Shown piece by piece: positions 1-11,135 of a stretch of DNA of 64,000 nucleotides. This DNA comes from Xylophilus sp. GW821-FHT01B05. Its GTDB lineage: Bacteria > Pseudomonadota > Gammaproteobacteria > Burkholderiales > Burkholderiaceae_C. Numbering within the stretch: position 1 is the first letter of the stretch; every line of letters begins with the position of its first letter. The notes below the pieces were generated by a model. That model did no database searches and was not told the DNA's origin. It saw only the letters and a list, made by a program, of their open reading frames with translations. A program made the position numbers and the translations under genes. The stretch lies in the NCBI GenBank assembly GCA_038961845.1, contig CP152408.1, positions 2,294,001-2,358,000 of the forward strand. Direction: 5' to 3'.

Positions 1-382
1 TGGCCTTGAAGTGCTGGTACTGGCCTTCTTGCGTCGGCTTGTTGTAGTAGGGCACGACCTGCAACTGGCAGTCGGCGCCCACGCCCTTGGCGTACTTGGC
101 CAGCTCGATGGCTTCCTTGGTGGAATTGGCGCCACAGCCGGCCATGATCGGCACGCGCCCGGCGGCCTGTTCGACCGAGACGCGGATGATCTCGCGGTGC
201 TCTTCCACGTCCACCGTGGGGGATTCACCCGTGGTGCCGACTACGCCGATGCAGTCCGTGCCCTCTGCGATGTGCCAGTCGATCAGCTTGCGCAGTGTGG
301 GGTAATCCACGCTGCCGTCCTCGTGCATGGGGGTGACGAGGGCGACGATGCTGCCTGTAATGGGGCCGGTAGGGGTGGTCAT
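1..382 (-). CDS. dapA: 4-hydroxy-tetrahydrodipicolinate synthase, N-terminal part
   Basis: DapA condenses pyruvate with aspartate semialdehyde in the lysine/diaminopimelate pathway (cytosol). Only the first 127 codons are in the window; the gene runs off the left edge. The translation begins [19 protein letters not shown] and contains the family signature [11 protein letters not shown] near residues 47-57, followed by HREII and the VPYYNKPTQ segment (residues about 110-118), which are hallmarks of the DapA/NAL aldolase fold. The ATG at 382 is the only start that gives the usual DapA N-terminus. The catalytic lysine lies beyond the edge. Family identity is very secure; completeness cannot be judged. 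Confidence 0.95.
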   Translation of the reverse strand, partial: MTTPTGPITGSIVALVTPMHEDGSVDYPTLRKLIDWHIAEGTDCIGVVGTTGESPTVDVEEHREIIRVSVEQAAGRVPIMAGCGANSTKEAIELAKYAKGVGADCQLQVVPYYNKPTQEGQYQHFKA

Positions 383-526
383 GTCCTGGGAGGGTGCCTG
401 TCTGTCGAGTAATCGCGGATTTTAGCCGTCGGCTGCGTCGGCATGGGCCTGGACGTTCTAGGGACAAGTAGCAGTGGACTGAAGATGCGGCCGCTTGGTT
501 CCGTTCCTCAGAACGTGTTTACGTTC

Positions 527-1069
527 TCACACTAACGCAGGCGGCGCGTCGTCGCTCAGGCGCACTGCGGCAATGCGCTGCACGCAGCGCGGCGAGGGCA
601 GTGGCAGAAAGCCGTCTTCATAGGCCACCACGCGCAGGCCGGCGCAGGCCTGCAGCAGTTCGCCGGGTTGCAGCAGGAAGTCGGGCCGCGACGGTTTGCC
701 ATAGGCGGCGTTGCCGGCTGAGAAGGTTTCGTACAGCAGCACGCCGTCTGGTGCCAGGCAGTCGACGATGGCCGGCAGCAGGGGGCGCCAGAGGTAGTTC
801 GTGACCACCACGCCGGCAAAGCGGCGTCCGGCGTAGGGCCAAGGGCCGGCCTCGATGTCGGCCTGCAGCATCTCGCCCAGGTTTGCTACGCTTTCGATAG
901 CTTCCTGCCTAATATCTACGCCGGCTACAGGGTGATTTCGTGCATGAAACCAGCGCAGGTGCCGGCCATTGCCGCAGGCCACGTCCAGCACCGGGCCGCG
1001 GGGCGGCACCAGGTGTGCCCAGCGCAGGATCCAGTCAGACGGCGTCGTGGTCCCCGGACTCAGAAGCAT
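527..1069 (-). CDS. Class I SAM-dependent methyltransferase (small, unassigned substrate)
   Basis: A Rossmann-type methyltransferase of about 180 residues. Motif I is GPVLDVACGNGRHLRWF (SAM-binding glycine loop) and the acidic residue after beta2 is in VAGVDIR. ADIE and VVVTNYLWRPLL follow, and LLYETFSAGN resembles the TehB/UbiE-like group. The ATG at 1069 overlaps the last codons of the small gene upstream (ATGCTTCTGA arrangement), which argues for translational coupling. A longer reading back to 1189 only traverses the small gene in another frame. Substrate unknown. Residues about 45-60 are encoded by a stretch that weakly resembles the dispersed repeat noted elsewhere. Confidence 0.85.
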   Translation of the reverse strand: MLLSPGTTTPSDWILRWAHLVPPRGPVLDVACGNGRHLRWFHARNHPVAGVDIRQEAIESVANLGEMLQADIEAGPWPYAGRRFAGVVVTNYLWRPLLPAIVDCLAPDGVLLYETFSAGNAAYGKPSRPDFLLQPGELLQACAGLRVVAYEDGFLPLPSPRCVQRIAAVRLSDDAPPALV

Positions 1070-1185
1070 GCCCACAGCCGATCTGCCAGCAGCACCAGGA
1101 AGTCGGGCTGGACATACAGCGCAAAGACTGCGCCAAGCGCGGCGAGTGCTGCTGCGTAGCTGGCGATCCGTTGTGCCGGCTTCAT
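1060..1185 (-). CDS. Small single-membrane-segment protein, 41 aa
   Basis: A short gene missed by normal length cut-offs. It starts with ATG at 1185 inside the stop of the MFS gene (ATGA overlap, 1182-1185) and ends 10 bases inside the methyltransferase start. The translation starts MKPAQRIASYAAALAALGAV, has one hydrophobic segment at about residues 8-25, and ends LLADRLWACF. The nested start and stop overlaps with both neighbours are strong evidence that it is translated as part of an MFS / small protein / methyltransferase operon. Function unknown; I have the impression that similar short proteins with a WACF-type ending occur in related bacteria, but this is unverified memory. Confidence 0.7.
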   Translation of the reverse strand: MKPAQRIASYAAALAALGAVFALYVQPDFLVLLADRLWACF

Positions 1186-2402
1186 GCAAGCCCCGCCACT
1201 GGCCGGCGGATCGGCGCTTCGCGCACCGGCAGGTTCACCAGTGCGGCGAACACGCCCAGGGCGATCGAGATCTTCCAGACCACGTCATAGCTGCCGGTGC
1301 GGTCATAGAGCAGCCCGCCCAGCCACACGCCCAGGAAGGAGCCGACCTGGTGCGACAGGAAGACGAAGCCGCTGAGCGTGGACAAATGCTGGATGCCGAA
1401 GATCTGCGCGATCGCCGCATTGGTCGGCGGGATGGTGGACAGCCACAGCGTGCCCATGACGGCCGCAAACACATAGACGCTGGCCGGCGTGATGGGCACC
1501 AGCAGGAAGACCGTGATCACCACGGCCCGCGCCGCATAGATGAAGGACAGGATGTGGCGCTTGGCCAGTCGCTGGCCGAGCGTCCCCGCGACATAGGTGC
1601 CGACCACGTTGAACAGGCCGATCAGCGCCAGCGCATAGCTGGCCACCTGCGGCGGCAGGCCCTGGTCGCGCAGGTAGCTGGGCATGTGCACGCCGATGAA
1701 CACCACCTGGAAGCCACAGACAAAGTAACCCGCCATCAGCAGCAGGAAGCTGGGGTAGCGAAAGGCTTCGCCCAGCGCCTGGGCAATGGTTTGCTCGCGC
1801 GCGGGCCGCGTGCCGCCACCGGAAAACCCCGGTTCGCGCAGCGCGATGGCCAGTGGCACGACCAGCAGCACCAGCGCCGCCAGCACCAGCAAGGCCTGGT
1901 GCCAGCCGAACTGGGCGATCAGTTGGCCCTCGACCGGCACCATCAGGAACTGACCAAAGGAGCCGGCCGCGGCCGTCACGCCCATGGCCCAGGAGCGTTT
2001 TTCTGCCGGGATTTGCCGGCCCAGGATGCCGTAGATCACGGCATAGGTGGTGCCGGCCTGCGCCGCGCCGATGGTGACGCCTGCGCTCAGCGCAAACATC
2101 AGCGGTGTGGGCGACAGCGCCATGCCGGCCAGCCCCAGCGCATACAGCAACGCGCCCGCCACCAGCACCCGGAACGCGCCAAAGCGGTCGGCCACCATGC
2201 CGGCAAAAATGCCGAACACACCCCAGGCGATGTTCTGGATGGCAATGGCGAACGAGAAGGTCTGCCGCGTCCAGCCCATTTCCTGCGTGACCGGCTGCAG
2301 CCACAGGCCGAAGCCGTGGCGTATGCCCATGGACAGGGTAACGATGGCGGCGCCGCAAAGCAGGACGCGGCTGAGGGACAGAGCTTGGGCGGGGGCGGAC
2401 AT
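1182..2402 (-). CDS. MFS transporter
   Basis: Polytopic inner-membrane permease of about 406 residues with the two six-helix halves of the major facilitator superfamily. The start MSAPAQALSLSRVLLCGA (ATG at 2402) leads straight into the first helix. VTQEMGWTRQTFSFAIAIQN, the inter-helix GMVADRFGAFRVLVAG (motif A-like) and a cytoplasmic central loop RLEPGFSGG-type region are visible. The sequence style recalls the oxalate/formate antiporter-like and monocarboxylate-type MFS groups, but the substrate cannot be told. Its stop overlaps the start of the 41-aa gene by four bases, so it leads a three-gene operon. Confidence 0.85.
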   Translation of the reverse strand: MSAPAQALSLSRVLLCGAAIVTLSMGIRHGFGLWLQPVTQEMGWTRQTFSFAIAIQNIAWGVFGIFAGMVADRFGAFRVLVAGALLYALGLAGMALSPTPLMFALSAGVTIGAAQAGTTYAVIYGILGRQIPAEKRSWAMGVTAAAGSFGQFLMVPVEGQLIAQFGWHQALLVLAALVLLVVPLAIALREPGFSGGGTRPAREQTIAQALGEAFRYPSFLLLMAGYFVCGFQVVFIGVHMPSYLRDQGLPPQVASYALALIGLFNVVGTYVAGTLGQRLAKRHILSFIYAARAVVITVFLLVPITPASVYVFAAVMGTLWLSTIPPTNAAIAQIFGIQHLSTLSGFVFLSHQVGSFLGVWLGGLLYDRTGSYDVVWKISIALGVFAALVNLPVREAPIRRPVAGLA

Positions 2403-2469
2403 CTCTTGAATGTAGCCAGATGCGCTGCGCGGCGGCAGCGGGGAGTCCCTTTGATTGCTGACATTTACA

Positions 2470-2487
2470 GCGGGCATCGATGCCCGC
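2470..2487 (-). terminator. Perfect GC-rich palindrome after the second MFS gene
   Basis: GCGGGCATCGATGCCCGC is a perfect 18-base palindrome just beyond the stop of the minus-strand MFS gene ending at 2494 and before the next minus gene. It could form a compact hairpin, but no T-run follows on the minus strand, so this may be a weak or Rho-assisted terminator. Confidence 0.4.
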
Positions 2488-2493
2488 CGCGCA

Positions 2494-3702
2494 TCAATGC
2501 CCCGGCGGCGGAAAGCCGTGGCCACGGGCGTGCCAGGCCACGCCCAACGCCACCGCCAGCAGGGCGCACAAGGCCCAGGGGAAGGAGTCCGTACCGAACA
2601 TGCCCAGCAGCAGGCCGCCGGCCAGGCCGCCGCCGGCAATCGCCAGGTTCCAGGCCGTGACCACCATGGACTGGGCCACGTCTGCCGCATCGCCCGCGGC
2701 GTGGGCCGACGCGGTCTGGAACAGCGTGGGCGAGCCGCCAAAGGCCAGCCCCCAGATGGCGATGCTGGCGTAGATCACGGCCGGTGTGCTGCTCCACAGG
2801 CCCAGTGCCAGGGCCGCCAGGCCAAAGGCCACCGTGCTGGCCAGCACCAGCCGGCGCAGCCTGCGGTCGATCCAATGGCCGGTGAACCAGATGCCCAGCA
2901 GCGAGGCCGCGCCAAACACCAGCAGCACCAGATCGACACGATCTGCCAGGCCAGCCTGGAGCAGGAAGGGTGCGATATAGGTGTAGAGGATGTTGTGCGC
3001 GAGCACAAAGGCGAACATCACGAACAGCACCGGCCGCACGCCCGGCAGCGTGAATACGCGGCGCACCCCCAGTTGCTGCCCGGCAGGCTGGCCGGGGAAG
3101 TCCGGCACCTTCCAGCGCACCCAGCCCAGCAGCAGCACGGTCAGCACCGACATGATGCCGAAGCTGCTGCGCCAGCCTGTCACCGTGGCCAGGAAGGTAC
3201 CGGCCGGGATGCCCAGCGACAAGGCCAGCGGTGTCCCGAGCATGGCCACGGCAATGGCCCGGCCCCTCTGCGCCGGCGCCACCATGCGTGCCGCATGGCC
3301 GGCCACCAGGGCCCACAGCAGCCCGGCGAACACGCCCGCAAAGAAGCGCGCACCCAGCGTAAGCACGTAGTGGTGCGAGAACGCCGTGATGCTGTTGACG
3401 ATGGCAAAGCCGCCAATCGCAATCAGCAGCAGCGGGCGCCGCCGCCAACTGCGGGTGGCCGCCACCAGCGGAATGGCCGCCAGCAGCGAGCCCAGGGCAT
3501 ACATGGTGACGAGCTGACCGACCAGCGCTTCAGACACGCCCAGGTCGCGGCTCATCTGCGGCAATAGCCCGGCGGGCAGGGCCTCGGTCAGGATGGTGAT
3601 GAAGCCCGCGGCCGCCAGGCCCAGCAGGCCGGCCAGCGGGAGCCGGGTCGGCGTGGGCACGGTAGCTGCGCCCCGGGGGATGGCAAGGCTGTTATCGGCC
3701 AT
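2494..3702 (-). CDS. MFS transporter, arabinose-efflux/DHA1-like
   Basis: Inner-membrane drug:proton-antiporter-type permease of about 402 residues with 12 predicted helices. TEALPAGLLPQMSRDLGVSE and VGQLVTMYALGSLLAAIPLV are typical of the AraJ/YdhP/NepI-like DHA1 subgroup. RSWRRRPLLL is the motif A loop, and LGTPLALSLGIPAGTFL lies in the motif C position. The ATG at 3702 (MADNSLAIPR) overlaps the stop of the upstream serine hydrolase by 11 bases, so the two are probably co-transcribed. Substrate unknown. The divergent LysR gene at 4940 is the likely regulator of the hydrolase-permease pair. Confidence 0.85.
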   Translation of the reverse strand: MADNSLAIPRGAATVPTPTRLPLAGLLGLAAAGFITILTEALPAGLLPQMSRDLGVSEALVGQLVTMYALGSLLAAIPLVAATRSWRRRPLLLIAIGGFAIVNSITAFSHHYVLTLGARFFAGVFAGLLWALVAGHAARMVAPAQRGRAIAVAMLGTPLALSLGIPAGTFLATVTGWRSSFGIMSVLTVLLLGWVRWKVPDFPGQPAGQQLGVRRVFTLPGVRPVLFVMFAFVLAHNILYTYIAPFLLQAGLADRVDLVLLVFGAASLLGIWFTGHWIDRRLRRLVLASTVAFGLAALALGLWSSTPAVIYASIAIWGLAFGGSPTLFQTASAHAAGDAADVAQSMVVTAWNLAIAGGGLAGGLLLGMFGTDSFPWALCALLAVALGVAWHARGHGFPPPGH

Positions 3703-4852
3703 AGACGGCATCCCGCAAGTCGGTGACAAAGCGGCCTGACATGCCCTCATACACGGTGTTGGTGAAGGCGACCACGCTCAGGCCGCGCGCCCGGTCGACG
3801 AACCAGGAGTGACCATAGGCGCCGCCCCAGCGCCAGGTGCCGGGCGATTCTGGCGAGGCCGTGGGCTGCGGGTCGTGCAGCACCGAGAAGCCCAGACCGA
3901 AGCCGGCGCCTGGCGCATCGGGTGGGCCGAAGGCGCCGGTGTGGTTGTGGCCCATGCTGTCTACCAGCGCGGCGGGCAGCAACGGTGCGCCGCCGGCGCG
4001 CAAGGCTTCCAGCAGGCGCAGGACATCGCCGGCGCTGCCGACCATGCCGGCGCCGCCGGAAGCAAAGGCGTCGGTATCGAAGGCGCGCTCCGGTTCGAAG
4101 CGGATGCCCACGGTGCCCTCGAAAGCGGGCACCGTCACTTGCGCCGGCATACGGCGTGGCGCCGGGGCGTCGTTGACGTAGGGCACGGCCAGCCGGGCCG
4201 CATCGGCCACGGCAAAACCGGTATCGCGCAGGCCCAGGGGCTCGGTTACCAGCGTGTGCACTGCCTGGGCCAGCGGCATGCCGCTCACGCTCTCGATTAC
4301 GGCGCCCAGCACATCGGTTGCCAGGGAGTAGCCCCAGGCGCTGCCGGGTGCGTAGAGCAGCGGCACGCTGGCGATGCGGCGCAGGTTCTCTGCCAGGCTG
4401 ATGCCGGAGCGGTCCATGCCGTCCGACACACCGGCGCGGGCGTAGGGGCCGTTGGCATCGGCCTCCAGAAAGCGGTAGCCCAGGCCTGCGGTGTGGGTCA
4501 GCAATTGGCGCACGCTGATCTGCGCCGGGCCGCCGTCGGGCAGGGTGGGGTGGAAGTCGGGCAACCAGCGCTGCACAGTGTCGTCCAGGCTCAAGCGGCC
4601 TTGCGCCACCAGCACCAGGGCGGCGGTGGAGACGATGGGCTTGGACACCGAGGCCAGTCGGAACAGCGCGTCTTCACGCATCGGACGCTGGGCTTCGCGG
4701 TCGGCCCAGCCTGCGGCACGCTGGTAGACAGTTTGTCCGTCCTGGGCAATGAGGACGACGGCGCCGACCAGGCGTTGTTCGGCCAAGGCGAGGTCCAGGG
4801 CCGCATCGACGCGATGGTCGAGCGGATCGGGGGAGATAGGCAGGGCAGACAC
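3692..4852 (-). CDS. Serine hydrolase of the class C beta-lactamase / esterase family
   Basis: About 386 residues. The nucleophile motif S-x-x-K is in FRLASVSKPIVST (Ser68, Lys71 counting from this start). The second-motif tyrosine is in WGYSLATDVLG, where the usual YxN asparagine is replaced, as in EstB-type esterases. A late GGAYGHSWFVD replaces the KTG box. No obvious signal peptide, so a cytosolic esterase is more likely than a lactamase. Start: GTG at 4852 follows TGGAA at a good distance; a GTG at 4876 in frame is the alternative. The promoter faces the divergent LysR gene. Confidence 0.8.
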   Translation of the reverse strand: MSALPISPDPLDHRVDAALDLALAEQRLVGAVVLIAQDGQTVYQRAAGWADREAQRPMREDALFRLASVSKPIVSTAALVLVAQGRLSLDDTVQRWLPDFHPTLPDGGPAQISVRQLLTHTAGLGYRFLEADANGPYARAGVSDGMDRSGISLAENLRRIASVPLLYAPGSAWGYSLATDVLGAVIESVSGMPLAQAVHTLVTEPLGLRDTGFAVADAARLAVPYVNDAPAPRRMPAQVTVPAFEGTVGIRFEPERAFDTDAFASGGAGMVGSAGDVLRLLEALRAGGAPLLPAALVDSMGHNHTGAFGPPDAPGAGFGLGFSVLHDPQPTASPESPGTWRWGGAYGHSWFVDRARGLSVVAFTNTVYEGMSGRFVTDLRDAVYGR

Positions 4853-4939
4853 GGAAATTCCAGGCAGTAGTGACACAGACCGGAACCATAGGAGCTATCC
4901 CACTCCGGAAAAAGAGGGTTAGAGTTCCAGTCTCTGCGG

Positions 4940-5887
4940 ATGCCAATGTCCGCAATGGAGCGCATCGTGGACAGCCTCAGTGGATTCACCGTTTTTGTGC
5001 AGGTGGCGGAAACGCGCAGCTTTGTGGCGGCCGGGCGGCTGCTGGGCGTGTCGGCCTCGGCCGTGGGCAAGCGCGTGGCGCGGCTGGAAGAGCGGCTGGG
5101 CGTGCGCCTGTTTCACCGCAGCACGCGCAGCATCACGCTCACGGCAGAGGGCGCGCTGTTCCTGGCGCGCAGCCGGCGGGTGCTGGCCGAGATCGAGGCG
5201 GCCGAGCTGGAGCTGTCGCACACGGCAGGCGCGCCACGCGGCCGGCTGCGGGTGAGCCTGCCGCTGGTCAGCGCGCTATTGCTGCCGGTGCTGGCCGATT
5301 TCATGGCGGCCTACCCGGAGATCGAGCTTGACCTGGATTTCACCGACCGGCTGGTGGACGTGGTCGAGGAAGGTTTCGATGCCGTGGTGCGCACCGGCGA
5401 GCCTGCCGATTCACGACTGTCAGCGCGCCGCCTGGGGAGCTTCTCGCAGGTGCTGGTGGCGTCCCCTGCCTACCTGGCGGCACGCGGCGCGCCTGCCCAG
5501 CCGGCCGATCTGGCCGGCCATGCCTGTCTGCACTACCGCTTTCCAAACAGCGGCAAGCTGGAAGTCTGGCCCTTGCGCCCGGCGACTGGTGTTGCCGGCG
5601 CGGCCATGCCGGAGCTGCCGACCTCGATGATCTGCAACAACATCGAAACCCGCCTGTGCTTTGCGCTGCGTGGCCTGGGCATTGCATGCTTGCCAGACTT
5701 CGCGGTGCGAGAGGAGCTGGCCCAAGGGCGGCTGCGCACGGTGCTGGATGACAGCCTGGCGCCGCACACGCTCACGTTTCATGCGCTCTGGCCGTCTGGC
5801 CGCTACCCGTCGCCCAAGCTGCGTGCCTTCATCGATTTTCTGGGTGCGCGGGTGTTTCCGTCCGAGGCCCCGCCAACCGGTTCCTGA
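4940..5887 (+). CDS. LysR-family transcriptional regulator
   Basis: 315 residues: an N-terminal winged helix-turn-helix (VFVQVAETRSFVAAGRLLGV, then VGKRVARLEERLGVRLFHR) followed by a periplasmic-binding-like effector domain. The RSTRSITLTAEG sequence after the HTH is typical of the family. It diverges from the serine hydrolase/MFS pair across about 90 bp and probably controls it; the inducer is unknown. Three in-frame ATGs (4940, 4946, 4955) without a clear Shine-Dalgarno leave the exact start open. Its stop is 46 bases before parE. Confidence 0.9.
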   Translation: MPMSAMERIVDSLSGFTVFVQVAETRSFVAAGRLLGVSASAVGKRVARLEERLGVRLFHRSTRSITLTAEGALFLARSRRVLAEIEAAELELSHTAGAPRGRLRVSLPLVSALLLPVLADFMAAYPEIELDLDFTDRLVDVVEEGFDAVVRTGEPADSRLSARRLGSFSQVLVASPAYLAARGAPAQPADLAGHACLHYRFPNSGKLEVWPLRPATGVAGAAMPELPTSMICNNIETRLCFALRGLGIACLPDFAVREELAQGRLRTVLDDSLAPHTLTFHALWPSGRYPSPKLRAFIDFLGARVFPSEAPPTGS

Positions 5888-5892
5888 CGATG

Positions 5893-5908
5893 CTGTATGA
5901 GCATCCAG
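5893..5908. promoter_or_regulatory. LexA (SOS) box candidate in front of parE
   Basis: CTGTATGAGCATCCAG, followed by TA, closely matches the LexA operator pattern CTGT-N8-ACAG; the textbook E. coli recA box reads CTGTATGAGCATACAG. It sits between the LysR stop and parE. A -10 like TACAAT is at 5920-5925, only eight bases before the parE ATG. The placement would occlude the parE promoter. Match seen in sequence; LexA binding is inferred. Confidence 0.6.
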
Positions 5909-5933
5909 TATCTTCTCACTACAATCCGCACCC

Positions 5934-7898
<1,965 letters not shown>

Positions 7899-7904
7899 GA
7901 AGGT

Positions 7905-8774
7905 GTGAATGAGCCCGCCATGCCGAGATTACCCCACTTTTTAAGCCATTTAGGCCTCAAGCCCAGGCTGCTAGCCGGCTTATTGCTATGCTTTTTGCAG
8001 CATTCGACCTGGGCGGATGTGTGGGGCTTTGTGGACGAGGCGGGCACCGCCCACTTCGCCGCCGAGCAGGTGGACCCGCGCTACCAGCTGTTCTTCCGTG
8101 CTGGCGATAGCTATGACACCCGCGACCTGGCGGCCGCGCCGGTCGAGGCCGCCTCTGGCGCGCTGGAGAAGCTGCAGACCTTCTTCGACATTTCGCCGTC
8201 CTATAAATCGGTGCGCCGCTACCTGCGCGCCGCCGCCGAAGAGCACGACATTGACCTGGCGCTGCTGCAGGCGCTGATCGTCACCGAGTCCGGCTTCAAC
8301 GCCCAGGCCGTGTCGCCGCGCGGCGCCGTCGGCCTGATGCAGGTCATGCCGGCCACCGCCCAGCGCTATGGCGTTGCACCACGGCCGCAGGCGCCAGTGG
8401 CGCGGCAACTGGCCGATCCGTCGGTCAACATCGGCGCCGGTGCGCGCTACCTGCGCTACCTGCTGGACCTGTTTCCCGGCCAGACCGAACTGGCGCTGGC
8501 CGCCTACAACGCGGGCGAGGGCGCGGTGCAGCGCGCCGGCAACCGCATTCCCAACTTCCGCGAAACCCAGAACTACGTGAAGACGGTGATGCAGATCTAC
8601 CGTGCGCTGCAGCCAGTGCCCCTGCGCGCGACCGGCGGCCCGCCGCAGCGCGTGCGCATGGAACTGCCGGGCCTGGCCCCGGAGGCCGCGCAGCGCAGCG
8701 TCCCGCCATCCCGCCTGCAGGCCCGGGCCTCTTCCGACGATCTGCCGTTGCGCAACGGCGACCTTTCCCCTTGA
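7905..8774 (+). CDS. Periplasmic lytic transglycosylase (SLT family)
   Basis: About 289 residues. A hydrophobic N-terminus ([15 protein letters not shown], about residues 22-36) is a probable signal peptide. A short DUF4124-like segment ([20 protein letters not shown]) comes next, then the lysozyme-like SLT domain. The catalytic glutamate is in [20 protein letters not shown], followed by [14 protein letters not shown] and [13 protein letters not shown]. It would cleave peptidoglycan glycan strands to 1,6-anhydro products. It starts seven bases after parE, either at GTG 7905 or ATG 7920; neither has an ideal Shine-Dalgarno. It lies between the two topoisomerase IV genes, ten bases before parC. 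Confidence 0.9.
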   Translation: MNEPAMPRLPHFLSHLGLKPRLLAGLLLCFLQHSTWADVWGFVDEAGTAHFAAEQVDPRYQLFFRAGDSYDTRDLAAAPVEAASGALEKLQTFFDISPSYKSVRRYLRAAAEEHDIDLALLQALIVTESGFNAQAVSPRGAVGLMQVMPATAQRYGVAPRPQAPVARQLADPSVNIGAGARYLRYLLDLFPGQTELALAAYNAGEGAVQRAGNRIPNFRETQNYVKTVMQIYRALQPVPLRATGGPPQRVRMELPGLAPEAAQRSVPPSRLQARASSDDLPLRNGDLSP

Positions 8775-8784
8775 CCCATTCCCG

Positions 8785-11133
<2,349 letters not shown>

Positions 11134-11135
11134 AG

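Noticed and set aside
887..945. Possible additional copy of the dispersed repeat in the methyltransferase gene
   Set aside because: Only short matches (CGATAGCTTCCTGCC and GCCGG); too weak to separate from chance.
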